Source of the DNA: Sphingomonas sp. Leaf9
GTDB taxonomy: Bacteria > Pseudomonadota > Alphaproteobacteria > Sphingomonadales > Sphingomonadaceae
Assembly (NCBI RefSeq): GCF_001421355.1
Contig: NZ_LMKC01000001.1
Location: 372,001 to 436,000, forward strand
DNA length: 64,000 nucleotides
Reading direction: 5' to 3'
The position numbers were made by a program, and so were the translations under genes. The stretch's first letter is position 1. The number at the start of each line of letters is the position of its first letter. Shown here one piece after another: positions 18,130-26,707 of this stretch. The notes under the pieces are model-generated. The model had not been told where the DNA came from and did no database searches. It saw nothing but the letters and a program-made list of their open reading frames with translations.

Positions 18130-18304
18130 TTTACTGTTCCGATCAGGCTGGCTTGCCGGGCATCAACCGGTATCCCGGCGATCGGGCCTTCCGCAACACC
18201 GTTTCAGGGCACGTCTGCCAGGGCATCGGCGCGACCGCGTGCTTCGCTTGCCGCTTTCCTACAACCGCCACCCTCGCCAGAGTACGGGTCGCAGCCTGCC
18301 ACCG

Positions 18305-18371
18305 CTCCTTGACACCGCCACTCCCCACGTCGCGCAAATAGCGCACGAGTGTGAACTTAGTGAACTTTGGC
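18305..18371. repeat. Intergenic repeat family G, copy 1
   Basis: TTGACACC at one end and, 42 bases on, CGAGTGTGAACTTAGTGAACTTTGG at the other. The same arrangement occurs at 44028-44094. The inner part holds two direct copies of GTGAACTT spaced by one base. It occupies the gap between the oxidoreductase and porin genes, where I see no further gene. Confidence 0.75.
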
Positions 18372-18391
18372 CGCCGCGGGGCCAAAAAACC

Positions 18392-19768
18392 CTAATAATT
18401 CAACTGCAACTGGGTCCGGATCACATCGCCCTCGGCCCGCCCCAACCGCCGCTCGTCCGCCTCGGCGCGATCCATCCGGGCATAGGCCAGGGTCAGTTCC
18501 AGCGCCGGGACCGGCTGAAACTCGATGCCCAGCTCGATCTCATCGGTCTCCAGCCGGGGCGAATTGACCGCCGCCTTCCACCCGCCGCGATAGGTCTGCC
18601 ACCGGGCATAGGGCATGAACGGACCCACCGGCGACGCCTTCACCCGCGCCATCGCCTGCACATAGCCGCCATGCAGCGGCTTGGTCGTGATCGCGCGCAG
18701 CGTCCGATCATATTCCGGCCCGCGTCCCCAGTTCCACTCCGCCTGGAACCCGATCGGCGCGGGATACAGGATCGCATGCAGCCCGATCCGTTCGTCGGCA
18801 AAGGCCACGTCGCTGACCCCGCCGGTGCGCACCTCGGGCTGGACGCGGTTGGTGAAGCCACTGGCGCCGACCTCCAGCACCCGCCCGCCGCCGATTTCGA
18901 ACGGCCATGTCGCCAGCGCGACCGCCATCACCGCGTCGTTCGTCTCCTCGCGGTTCACGCCCTGCCCGTTATAGATGCCGACCCCGAACGCGCCGTAATT
19001 CCCGAACAGCTTCTGGCCATCGTCGGTCAACCGCTTCCAGATCGCATCCACCGACGCCGGGGTATAATAAGCGACGACACCGATATCGCGTTCGCTCGGC
19101 ACCCCGCTGTTGATCGCATCGCTGCGGTCGAGCGTCAGCCGGTTCGACGACGACTGCATATTCTCCCACCCGAACGGCACCTTCGACTGGCCGAAACGCA
19201 GCCGGAACCGTTTGTCGGGGTCGAGAAACGCATCGAAATAGGCGTCGCGCAGTTGCAGGAACCCCTCGCGCCGCTCACCGACCGATTGGTTCGATACCGC
19301 CGTCGCGAAATCGGGCTGGAGATAGAACGACACCCGCTCGCCCAGATCGCCCTGCAGCACCAACCGGATGCGGCGAAAGGTAAAGCCGGTATCGTCGCCG
19401 ATGCCGCTGTCATGCACCGACCGCAGCCGCGCGACACCATCGGGCGCGGTACGATCGCCTGACACGATCTCGCTCAGCCGCAGCTGGGTATAGCCGCGCA
19501 GCCGGATGCGATCGTACCATTTCTCGCGCTTGGCCGGCGGTGCGGCAGTCGCGACCTGCGTTTTAGCAGCGGGTGGTGGTGTTACGGCAACCTGCGGCGG
19601 CTGCGTGGTCGGGGCGGGCGCGCGAACCGCCGCCTGCGCCGCCTTCATCTCGGCGATGACCGCCTTCAGCTCGTCGATCTGCCGCTGCAACTCCTGCACC
19701 GTCTGCGCCGAAGCGGGTGGCGGGACCATGAAGGATGCGGCGACCGCCGCGGGCAGGAAGGGCTTCAT
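18392..19768 (-). CDS. OprO/OprP-type porin
   Basis: A 458-aa outer-membrane protein. It begins with a signal peptide ending 'PPPASA', then a coiled coil ('VQELQRQIDELKAVIAEMK'), a Pro/Ala linker, and a beta-barrel domain with alternating hydrophobic residues. 'IRLRGYTQLRLSEIV' opens the barrel and the C-terminus 'QLQLNY' ends in an aromatic residue, as barrel proteins do. The family contains phosphate- and polyphosphate-selective porins; substrate is not visible here. Upstream is a short gap to lpdA. Confidence 0.87.
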   Translation of the reverse strand: MKPFLPAAVAASFMVPPPASAQTVQELQRQIDELKAVIAEMKAAQAAVRAPAPTTQPPQVAVTPPPAAKTQVATAAPPAKREKWYDRIRLRGYTQLRLSEIVSGDRTAPDGVARLRSVHDSGIGDDTGFTFRRIRLVLQGDLGERVSFYLQPDFATAVSNQSVGERREGFLQLRDAYFDAFLDPDKRFRLRFGQSKVPFGWENMQSSSNRLTLDRSDAINSGVPSERDIGVVAYYTPASVDAIWKRLTDDGQKLFGNYGAFGVGIYNGQGVNREETNDAVMAVALATWPFEIGGGRVLEVGASGFTNRVQPEVRTGGVSDVAFADERIGLHAILYPAPIGFQAEWNWGRGPEYDRTLRAITTKPLHGGYVQAMARVKASPVGPFMPYARWQTYRGGWKAAVNSPRLETDEIELGIEFQPVPALELTLAYARMDRAEADERRLGRAEGDVIRTQLQLNY

Positions 19769-19834
19769 GGACCCGCGCCATGCCGCTGCGGCACGACGCG
19801 GGTCAAGCAGTGATTATGACGCTTCGATGACGCC

Positions 19835-21247
19835 TTACATATGTAGCGTGCGACCGTACGCCCCGAGCACCGATTCGTGCATCGATTCGGAGATCGTCGG
19901 GTGCGCGAACACCGTCTCGGTCAGTTCCTTTTCGGTCGTCTCGAGCTGACGGGCGATGACATAGCCCTGGATCATCTCGGTCACTTCCGCACCCACCATG
20001 TGCGCGCCGAGCAGCTCGCCGGTCTTGGCGTCGAACACCGTCTTCACGAAACCTTCGGCCTCGCCCAGCGCGATCGCCTTGCCGTTGCCGATGAACGGGA
20101 ACTTGCCGACCTTCACGCTATAGCCCGCTTCCTTGGCTTTCGCCTCGGTATAGCCGACGCTGGCGACCTGCGGGCGGGCATAGGTGCAGCCCGGGATGTT
20201 GTTCTTGTCCATCGCGTGCGGATGGACGTCTTTATTGCCCAGCGCCTGGGCGATAGCTTCGGCAGCGATCACGCCTTCATGGCTCGCCTTGTGCGCCAGC
20301 CACGGTGCGCCGGTCACATCGCCGATTGCCCAGATGCCGTCGACATTGGTCTTGCCATAGCCATCGGTCTTGATGTGGCCGCGTTCGGCTTCGATCTTCA
20401 GCGCTTCCATGCCGATATTCTCGGTATTGGGCACGATGCCGATCGCGACGATCGCGTGGCTGAACTCGACCTGCTCGACCTTGCCGTCCGGCCCCTTGAT
20501 CGCGGCCTTCACGCCGCCTGCGGTCGCTTCCAGCTTTTCCAGACCCGACTTGGTCTTGATCGTCATGCCCTGCTTGGTCAGCGCCTTGTGCATGAACTCG
20601 CTGACTTCGGCGTCCTCGACCGGCATGATCCGGTCGAGCATCTCGACGATGGTCACGTCCGCGCCCATGTCGTTGTAGAAGCTGGCGAACTCGACGCCGA
20701 TCGCGCCCGATCCGATGACCAGCAGCTTGGTCGGCATTTCGGGCGGCACCATCGCGTGACGGTACGTCCAGATCTTGGCGCCATCGGCCTTGGCGAACGG
20801 CAGGTCGCGGGCGCGTGCGCCGGTCGCGATGATGATGTGCTTGGCTTCCAGCTCGGTGGTCTTGTCGCCTTGGCTGACCGACAGCTTGCCCTTGGCGGTG
20901 ATGGTGCCGACGCCCTCGTGCACCGTCACCTTGTTCTTCTTCATCAGGCCCTTGACGCCCGCGTTCAGCTGGCCCGCAACCTTGCGGCTGCGATCGACCA
21001 CCTTCGCCAGATCGAACGACGGCTTCTCGTTCGACAGGCCGTATTGCGCAGCATGCATCATGTAGTGATAGATTTCGGCCGAGCGCAGCAGCGCCTTGGT
21101 CGGAATGCAGCCCCAGTTGAGGCAGATGCCGCCCAGCCGCTCGCGCTCGACGATCGCGACCTTCAGGCCCAGCTGGCTCGCGCGGATCGCCGCGACATAG
21201 CCGCCGGGGCCGGAACCGAGCACGATGAGGTCGTAAGATTCAGCCAT
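19835..21247 (-). CDS. lpdA: Dihydrolipoyl dehydrogenase (E3)
   Basis: A 470-aa flavoprotein disulfide reductase that reoxidises the lipoyl groups of 2-oxoacid dehydrogenases. The FAD motif 'GSGPGGYVAAIRA' and the redox disulfide 'GGICLNWGCIPTKALL' are present, with NAD motif 'VIGSGAIGVEFASFY' and C-terminal 'HPTISE' carrying the catalytic His-Glu. I chose the ATG at 21247. It lies third downstream of pdhC (pdhC, 72-aa gene, thioesterase, lpdA), so it most likely serves pyruvate dehydrogenase. Confidence 0.96.
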   Translation of the reverse strand: MAESYDLIVLGSGPGGYVAAIRASQLGLKVAIVERERLGGICLNWGCIPTKALLRSAEIYHYMMHAAQYGLSNEKPSFDLAKVVDRSRKVAGQLNAGVKGLMKKNKVTVHEGVGTITAKGKLSVSQGDKTTELEAKHIIIATGARARDLPFAKADGAKIWTYRHAMVPPEMPTKLLVIGSGAIGVEFASFYNDMGADVTIVEMLDRIMPVEDAEVSEFMHKALTKQGMTIKTKSGLEKLEATAGGVKAAIKGPDGKVEQVEFSHAIVAIGIVPNTENIGMEALKIEAERGHIKTDGYGKTNVDGIWAIGDVTGAPWLAHKASHEGVIAAEAIAQALGNKDVHPHAMDKNNIPGCTYARPQVASVGYTEAKAKEAGYSVKVGKFPFIGNGKAIALGEAEGFVKTVFDAKTGELLGAHMVGAEVTEMIQGYVIARQLETTEKELTETVFAHPTISESMHESVLGAYGRTLHM

Positions 21248-21298
21248 CACTTTGCCTTTTTGCTCGCTGCTGCCCGGTCGAGCAGCTGAAATAATTGC

Positions 21299-21315
21299 CG
21301 CACGATTGCCGTGCG
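21299..21315 (-). terminator. Hairpin after the thioesterase stop, no U-run
   Basis: CGCACG-ATTGC-CGTGCG, a perfect 6-base stem directly after the thioesterase TAA on the minus strand. No T-run follows, so it is more likely a stabilising or attenuating stem between thioesterase and lpdA than a full terminator. Confidence 0.4.
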
Positions 21316-21708
21316 TTAGCCCTCGATCGCCCGTGGTTTGCGGTGTTCGTCGATCGCGACGAACACGAACTGCGCCTCGGTCACCCGGCACGTCGCCTCG
21401 CCGAAGCGGTCGCGGCGCCAGGTTTCGACCTTGATCGTCATCGACGTCCGGCCGACCTTGATGAGATCGGCATAGACCGACAATTCGTCGCCGACCGCAA
21501 CGGGCGCGTGGAACTGCATGGCATCGACCGCGATCGTGACCGCCCGCCCCCTGGCATGGCGCGCCGCGACCAGACCGGCGGCCATGTCCATCTGCGACAT
21601 GATCCAACCGCCGAAGATATCACCATAGGGATTGGTGTCGGCCGGCATCGCGGTCACGCGCAGTGCAGGCTGGTCGCTCGGTGGCGTCGTGGCATTCTCA
21701 ACGATCAT
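21316..21708 (-). CDS. Acyl-CoA thioesterase, YciA-like hotdog fold
   Basis: A 130-aa hotdog-fold protein. 'MPADTNPYGDIFGGWIMSQMD' followed by 'MQFHAPVAVGDEL' matches YciA/BACH-type acyl-CoA thioesterases, where the Asp in 'YGDIFGGW' is catalytic. It would hydrolyse acyl-CoA esters in the cytosol. Its ATG overlaps the end of the upstream 72-aa gene by 11 bases, placing it inside the pyruvate dehydrogenase operon between pdhC and lpdA. Confidence 0.88.
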   Translation of the reverse strand: MIVENATTPPSDQPALRVTAMPADTNPYGDIFGGWIMSQMDMAAGLVAARHARGRAVTIAVDAMQFHAPVAVGDELSVYADLIKVGRTSMTIKVETWRRDRFGEATCRVTEAQFVFVAIDEHRKPRAIEG

Positions 21709-21916
21709 GCGACACGCCCTTCACGCGTTCCTCGGCCATGGCCCGCTGCACCTGCCGGATGCCCAGCACCAGCACGACGACCATCGCCGCACCCGTCACC
21801 GTCCAGATGTCGCGCCGCCCCAGTGGATACGACCATGCCGACAGCGACCCGACCGCCCATGCCGCCGCGATCCCCGCGACGACATGCACGATCTCGGTCA
21901 GCAGCCGGGCGCGCAT
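21698..21916 (-). CDS. Small two-helix membrane protein
   Basis: A 72-aa protein with two hydrophobic helices (about residues 8-28 and 40-58) and charged ends. I do not recognise the family. The ATG directly follows the pdhC TAA with no spacer, and its own end overlaps the thioesterase gene by 11 bases, so it is translated from the pyruvate dehydrogenase transcript. The tight packing argues that it is a real gene. Function unknown. Confidence 0.65.
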   Translation of the reverse strand: MRARLLTEIVHVVAGIAAAWAVGSLSAWSYPLGRRDIWTVTGAAMVVVLVLGIRQVQRAMAEERVKGVSHDR

Positions 21917-23221
21917 TTACGCGATCAGGCCGAGGGGCGACTCCACCAGCGCCTTGAACAGCTTCAGCATCTCGGCACCGTCCGCACCATCGATGGCGCG
22001 ATGGTCGAAGCTGCCGGTCGCCGTCATCACGGTCGCCACGCCCAGCGCGTCGTCGACGATGTACGGACGCTTCTCCCCGGCACCGACCGCCAGGATCATG
22101 CCCTGCGGCGGGTTGATGACTGCTTCGAACTGCTTGATGCCGAACATGCCCATGTTGCTGAGCGACGCGGTACCGCCCTGATATTCCTCGGGCTTCAGCT
22201 TGTTCTCCTTGGCGCGGCCGGCCAGGTCCTTCATCTCGCTGCTGATCTTCGCCACGCCCTTGTTGGCGGCGTCGCGAATGATCGGGGTGATGAGGCCGGT
22301 CGGCGTCGACACCGCCACCGACACGTCGGCGCGCGAATACTGCACCATTTCGTTGCCGAGGAAGGTGACGTTGCACTTCGGGCTGTTTTCGAGGGCAACA
22401 CCCAGCGCCTTGATCAGCAGGTCGTTGACCGACAGCTTCACGCCACGCGCGTCGAGCGACTTGTTGAGGTCGCCGCGCAGCTTCAGCAGCGCATCCAGAC
22501 GGATATCGACCGTCAGATAGATGTGCGGCACCTGCTGCTTCGATTCGGTCAGGCGACGCGCGATCGTCTTGCGGATGTTCGACAGCTTTTCGACCGTGTG
22601 CGGGATCGAATCGTCGAACCACACGGCGGCGGGCTTGGGCGCTTCGGCGGCCGGGGCCGATGCAGCGGCCTGCGGTGCAGGTGCCGCGGCTTCCGACTTC
22701 GGCGCGCTCGCCTGACCCGGCTTGGCGCTCTCGACGTCCACCTTCACGATGCGGCCGTTCGGGCCGCTGCCGGTGACACCCGACAGGTCGAGGCCCTTGT
22801 CGGCCGCGATGCGGCGGGCCAGCGGGCTGGCCTTTACGCGGCTGCCATCGCTCGACGCGGCGGGCGCGGCAGGCGCCGGCTTCGCTTCAGGGGCAGGCGC
22901 GGCGGCTTCGGCCTTCGGAGCCTCTTCCTTCGGCGCATCGGCCTTGGCCGGTGCGCTGCCGATCGACGACGCGTCCTCGCCCTCTTCGAGCAGGATCGCG
23001 ATGACCGCACCGACCTTCACATTGTCGGTACCCTCGGCGATCAGCACCTTGCCGATCGTGCCTTCGTCGACGGCTTCGAATTCCATCGTCGCCTTGTCGG
23101 TTTCGATTTCCGCCATGATGTCGCCGGACTTGACGGTATCACCTTCCTTCACCAGCCATTTGGCCAGCGTCCCCTCTTCCATGGTGGGGGACAGGGCGGG
23201 CATCTTGATCTCGATCGGCAT
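21917..23221 (-). CDS. pdhC: Pyruvate dehydrogenase E2, dihydrolipoyl acetyltransferase
   Basis: A 434-aa E2 that transfers acetyl from lipoamide to CoA in the pyruvate dehydrogenase complex. One N-terminal lipoyl domain (lipoylated Lys in '[10 protein letters not shown]'), an Ala/Pro-rich linker, an E1/E3-binding domain ('[19 protein letters not shown]') and the C-terminal catalytic domain with '[16 protein letters not shown]' are all visible. '[18 protein letters not shown]' favours pyruvate over 2-oxoglutarate. E1 genes are not in the window. It is divergent from the UspA-like gene. Confidence 0.95.
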   Translation of the reverse strand: MPIEIKMPALSPTMEEGTLAKWLVKEGDTVKSGDIMAEIETDKATMEFEAVDEGTIGKVLIAEGTDNVKVGAVIAILLEEGEDASSIGSAPAKADAPKEEAPKAEAAAPAPEAKPAPAAPAASSDGSRVKASPLARRIAADKGLDLSGVTGSGPNGRIVKVDVESAKPGQASAPKSEAAAPAPQAAASAPAAEAPKPAAVWFDDSIPHTVEKLSNIRKTIARRLTESKQQVPHIYLTVDIRLDALLKLRGDLNKSLDARGVKLSVNDLLIKALGVALENSPKCNVTFLGNEMVQYSRADVSVAVSTPTGLITPIIRDAANKGVAKISSEMKDLAGRAKENKLKPEEYQGGTASLSNMGMFGIKQFEAVINPPQGMILAVGAGEKRPYIVDDALGVATVMTATGSFDHRAIDGADGAEMLKLFKALVESPLGLIA

Positions 23222-23349
23222 GGGGCAGAGTGGTCCTCTCAGGCTCGTCGCGCCTCTTCGCTGTCGGACGGCTCCCGGTCAAGCCCCGGCACGATCTTGC
23301 GTCATCGGCATCAACCGGCGCATGAACCGTAGCGTCAGGGGAAGATGCG

Positions 23350-23805
23350 ATGCGGACATATCTGGTGGTCGTCGACGAAAGTCCGGAAAGCGCGGTCGCG
23401 CTGCGCTTCGCCGCGCGTCGTGCGGTGAAGACCAATGGTGGCGTCGAAGTGCTGGCACTGGTCGAACCGCAGGAATTCGCGCCCTGGGGCGGCGTGCAGG
23501 CGACGATCGAGGAAGAGGCGAAGGAGCGCGCCGAGGCATTGGTACAGGCAGCGGCGGGTACGCTGATCGCCGAATCGGGGCTGCAACCGCATCTGACGGT
23601 AAAGATCGGCGAAGGCCCGCGAATCGTGCGCGACATGATCGCCGCCAATCCCGAGATTGCCGCACTGGTGCTGGGCGCCGCCGCCACCGGATCGCCGGGG
23701 CCGCTGGTCACCCATTTCGCCGGGACCGATGCCGGCGCCCTGCCCGTGCCGCTGATGATTATTCCCGGCAGCCTCGACCGGGCGGGTATCGATCGCCTGA
23801 GCTGA
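23350..23805 (+). CDS. UspA-like universal stress family protein
   Basis: A 151-aa protein with the Usp alpha/beta fold: '[22 protein letters not shown]' start and the '[20 protein letters not shown]' segment at the position of the ATP-binding loop. That loop only partly fits the G-x2-G-x9-G(S/T) pattern, so ATP binding is uncertain. It is divergent from pdhC; the role is general stress, by family only. Confidence 0.8.
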   Translation: MRTYLVVVDESPESAVALRFAARRAVKTNGGVEVLALVEPQEFAPWGGVQATIEEEAKERAEALVQAAAGTLIAESGLQPHLTVKIGEGPRIVRDMIAANPEIAALVLGAAATGSPGPLVTHFAGTDAGALPVPLMIIPGSLDRAGIDRLS

Positions 23806-23862
23806 CGCATAGTCAGCCGCCGTTCATCAGGCGGCACCTAGTCGATGCTTGCGGAATACCGT

Positions 23863-23898
23863 GCGGGGGAGAGCAGCGATTCGCGCTCGATCCCCCGC
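23863..23898. other. Strong hairpin in the 402-base region without a gene
   Basis: GCGGGGGA and TCCCCCGC flank a 20-base interior that can pair further. It lies 58 bases after the UspA-like stop and could end that transcript, though no T-run follows. Together with the small-RNA candidate this is all that I can find in 23806-24207; no ORF there looks coding. Confidence 0.5.
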
Positions 23899-23987
23899 GG
23901 GCTGCTGCTGTTCGCCGGGTATCCGGCACATCCTCTCTTATAATTCAGCGCAGCGCTGGCGGAGGTCCGTTAGCGCGAGCCGGGCAC

Positions 23988-24015
23988 AAAAAAAAGGGCC
24001 GGCGAACCGACCCTT
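23988..24015 (-). terminator. Rho-independent terminator of the candidate small RNA
   Basis: On the minus strand, AAGGGUCGG and CCGGCCCUU form a 9-base stem (one U-G pair) closed by a UUCG tetraloop and followed by a run of eight U, two of which also pair in the stem. This is textbook form. No protein gene on the minus strand ends just upstream, which is why I infer an RNA gene. Confidence 0.8.
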
Positions 24016-24085
24016 GAAAAGTTTTAGGAGAGGATGCCTGAAAGGCACAGTCGTTGTGCACCGCAACCGGATGGTTAGCAATTGC
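23988..24085 (-). ncRNA. Candidate small RNA with anti-Shine-Dalgarno segment and UUCG terminator
   Basis: Read on the minus strand, a possible 5' hairpin (GCACA-ACGAC-UGUGC or UGCCU-UUC-AGGCA) is followed by an unpaired UCCUCUCCUAAAAC and then a terminator. CCUCUCC is complementary to AGGAGAGG-like ribosome sites. No ORF of convincing character covers it. The 5' end is not defined by a clear promoter, so the start is approximate. Hfq-type trans-acting function is inference. Confidence 0.5.
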
Positions 24086-24207
24086 AAAAAACGAAACCAA
24101 ACATTCAATTTATGCATCAACCCTACTCATCGGGTAGGTTTTAGGTGGCGATGGGTATCGCAGGAAACCGGTTGAGCGGACCCGCATAACGCGGCATCCT
24201 CCCGGAA

Positions 24208-25497
24208 ATGCGCATGATTTTGCTCCTGCCCGCCCTGATCCTCGCCACCGCCGCCGGTGCGCGTGACACCCCCCGCCCCGACCGACTCCGTGCCGATGTG
24301 GCCACGCTGGTCGGGTTCGGCACGCGCCACACCGCGTCCGATCCCGATCATCCGACCCGCGGGATCGGCGCGGCGCGGCGCTGGTTCGCGAACGAACTGA
24401 CCCGAATCGGGGCGAACTGCGGCAATTGCATCACCGTGGCCAATATCGCGCGCGGCTTCACCGGCCCCCGTGCGCCGACCGGGGTCAACGTCGTCGATGT
24501 GCTCGGCTTCCAGCAGGGCCGCGATCCGAAGCGGGTCGTGATCGTGATGGGCCATATCGACAGCCGGGTCAGCGACGTGATGGACGCGAAGAGCGACGCG
24601 CCGGGCGCCAATGACGATGCGTCGGGCGTCGCGCTGGTGCTGGAAACCGCGCGGCTGTTATCGAAGGAAAAATTCGACGCCACCATCGTCTATGCCGCGC
24701 TGTCCGGTGAGGAACAGGGGCTGTGGGGCGCACAATTGCTGGCCGATACCGCGAAGGAGCGCGGCTGGACCGTCACCGCCGTGCTCAACAACGATATCGT
24801 CGGCAACACCATCGGGCAGGACGGGCGCAAGGTCGCCGACCGGATCCGCGTCTTTTCCGAAGGGATTCGCGCCTCCGAATCGATCGAGCAGCAGATCGCC
24901 CGCCGCGCCGCCGGGGGCGAGGATGACGGCCCGTCGCGCGCGCTGGCCAAGACGGTCGATGCCGTCGCGACCGGCCTTCCCGGCGGGCTCGACGTGTTCC
25001 TCGATCGCCGCCCCGACCGCTTCGGACGCGGCGGCGACCACGAACCATTCCTGAAGCTCGGCTATCCCGCGATCCGCTTTTCGGTCGGGGTCGAGAATTA
25101 CGACGCGCAGCACCAGGACCTGCGCAGCGAGGGCAAGCGCGTCTATGGCGATACGATCGACCGGATGGACTTCGCCTATCTGGCAAAGGTGACCGCGATC
25201 AACGCGGCGACCATCGCCCGGCTGGCCGCCGCGCCCGGCGCGCCGACCAGCGCCTCGATCGAGGGGGCGCTGTCGACCGACACCACCGTCCGCTGGCAAC
25301 CGGTGGCGAATGCGGCGGGCTATCGCATCCGCTGGCGGCGCAACGATGCGCAGGACTGGACGAACAGCCGCGACGTCACAGGTAGCGAAGCGGTGCTGAA
25401 GGGGGTGATCGTCGACGACCATTTCGTCGCCGTCTCCGCCCTGTCGGCATCGGGCGCGGAGAGCGTACCGACCTTCGCCGGTCGCGCCCCGCGCTGA
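24208..25497 (+). CDS. M28-family zinc aminopeptidase, secreted, with FnIII-like C-terminus
   Basis: A 429-aa exported peptidase. A signal peptide ('MILLLPALILATAAGA') is followed by the M28 fold with the metal-binding segments 'GHIDSR', 'GANDDASGV', 'SGEEQGLWG', the Asp of 'NNDIVGN' and His of 'GGDHEPF'. The C-terminal about 90 residues look like a fibronectin type III domain. It would release N-terminal amino acids in the periplasm. It converges with the RcnB-like gene, only three bases apart. Confidence 0.9.
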   Translation: MRMILLLPALILATAAGARDTPRPDRLRADVATLVGFGTRHTASDPDHPTRGIGAARRWFANELTRIGANCGNCITVANIARGFTGPRAPTGVNVVDVLGFQQGRDPKRVVIVMGHIDSRVSDVMDAKSDAPGANDDASGVALVLETARLLSKEKFDATIVYAALSGEEQGLWGAQLLADTAKERGWTVTAVLNNDIVGNTIGQDGRKVADRIRVFSEGIRASESIEQQIARRAAGGEDDGPSRALAKTVDAVATGLPGGLDVFLDRRPDRFGRGGDHEPFLKLGYPAIRFSVGVENYDAQHQDLRSEGKRVYGDTIDRMDFAYLAKVTAINAATIARLAAAPGAPTSASIEGALSTDTTVRWQPVANAAGYRIRWRRNDAQDWTNSRDVTGSEAVLKGVIVDDHFVAVSALSASGAESVPTFAGRAPR

Positions 25498-25500
25498 TCG

Positions 25501-26586
25501 TCACCGCCGCAGCAGTTTCGACCGATGCGCCCGCCGCGGCGAAGGGCGGCGCGTTTCATAGGTGACGACCTCCTCGGTCGTGGTCGTCGTCACCGGCGCA
25601 TTCTGGATCGTGACCGTGGTGACGGTGCGCGGCGGGTAATAATAGCCATCGGCGATATAGCCGCCTGGCCCTTCGGTCGTGGTCGTCGTAGTATAGCTGC
25701 GCGCGACCGGCGCCGCGCCGACGTGCCGCTCGACATAGCCGCCACGCGGGCTGGGGCGGATCGGCTGCACCTCCTCGCGCATCGGGCCGAACACGACACC
25801 GGGCGCATCGTCATAATAGCCATCGTCGGGCGCGACCGGCACGTCCCCGCCCGGCAGCGGATAGTCGGCTCCATAGCCCCGCTGCACAGGCGGCGGAGGC
25901 GGCGGCGGCGGCGCGCGGCGATCTTCGGCACGGTCGATCGCGGTCCCGGCCAGCGCGCCGCCCCCTGCCCCGATCAGCGTCCCGCCCAGCCGGTTGCCGC
26001 GCCCGGCGATGACGTTGCCGGCAACGCCGCCCGCGACGCCACCGATCACCGCCCCGCCGACTCCATCGTCACGCCGCGCGACCGGCGGCGGCGGAGGGGG
26101 CGGCGGCGGAGCGTCGTTCTCGGCAAGATACCGGTCATAGGCCCGGTCATCGCGGACATAGCGGCCCGTGTCGCGCGCATCCCAATCGATGCCGCGCCGA
26201 TAATCGACCACCCGCCCGTCGCGATCGGCCAGCACCGCATCGTCATAATAACGATACCAGCCGTAACCCGCCTGCGGTCGGCTGAGCCCATAGGCCGGCC
26301 AATCCTGAACAAAGAAGCTGGGCGCGACCCAATAGCGCGGCATCACCCAACCGCGCGCCGGCGTGCGATAGGCCGCCCAGCCACCCGGCGCATAATAGCC
26401 GCCATACCAGCGCCCGCGCACCTTCCCGCCCCAGCGTGGGCCGGGCAGGTTCACGCGTGGCTGTCCGGCCGCAATTCCCGGCCGCCCCGGCCGCGCCTCG
26501 GGCGATTGTCCGACGCGCGGCTGCGCCTCGGCGGCACCGGTCGAGGCAAGGATCGCCGCAATGGCGGCAAGGGTCGGCGTTCGCAT
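25501..26586 (-). CDS. Exported RcnB-like protein with glycine zipper and Pro/Thr-rich tail
   Basis: A 361-aa protein with signal peptide, an N-terminal RcnB-type segment ('PRYWVAPSFFVQDW', 'GYGWYRYYDDAVL' and 'GRVVDYRRG'), a run of Pro, a glycine-zipper segment ('GGAVIGGVAGGVAGNVIAGR'), a second run of Pro, and a C-terminal stretch with repeated Thr runs and Arg-rich end. RcnB proteins sit in the periplasm and are linked to metal tolerance or envelope stress; glycine zippers insert in membranes. The combination is longer than plain RcnB. Function is not clear. Confidence 0.8.
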   Translation of the reverse strand: MRTPTLAAIAAILASTGAAEAQPRVGQSPEARPGRPGIAAGQPRVNLPGPRWGGKVRGRWYGGYYAPGGWAAYRTPARGWVMPRYWVAPSFFVQDWPAYGLSRPQAGYGWYRYYDDAVLADRDGRVVDYRRGIDWDARDTGRYVRDDRAYDRYLAENDAPPPPPPPPPVARRDDGVGGAVIGGVAGGVAGNVIAGRGNRLGGTLIGAGGGALAGTAIDRAEDRRAPPPPPPPPVQRGYGADYPLPGGDVPVAPDDGYYDDAPGVVFGPMREEVQPIRPSPRGGYVERHVGAAPVARSYTTTTTTEGPGGYIADGYYYPPRTVTTVTIQNAPVTTTTTEEVVTYETRRPSPRRAHRSKLLRR

Positions 26587-26707
26587 CGTCGGGCAGGCTC
26601 CCTGGTACGCGGCTCACCCCGCGCTATGGTTGCCCAAACCTTACCACGCACCCCGGTTCCCGGCCAATCCGGCGATTGCCGGCCCGACCGTCCCGCGGCG
26701 GGGCAGA

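Noticed and set aside
18143..18385. 80-codon minus frame over repeat G, similar in part to a frame at 44000-44117
   Set aside because: The shared residues come only from the repeated DNA; the flanking frames are unrelated.
24034..24078. 14-codon plus frame after AGGAGAGG
   Set aside because: The Shine-Dalgarno-like bases are too close to the ATG, and the segment is better explained as the complement of the small RNA's CCUCUCC.
23938..24120. 60-codon minus-strand frame in the 402-base region
   Set aside because: It would have to read through the strong minus-strand terminator at 23988-24015 and shows no family character.
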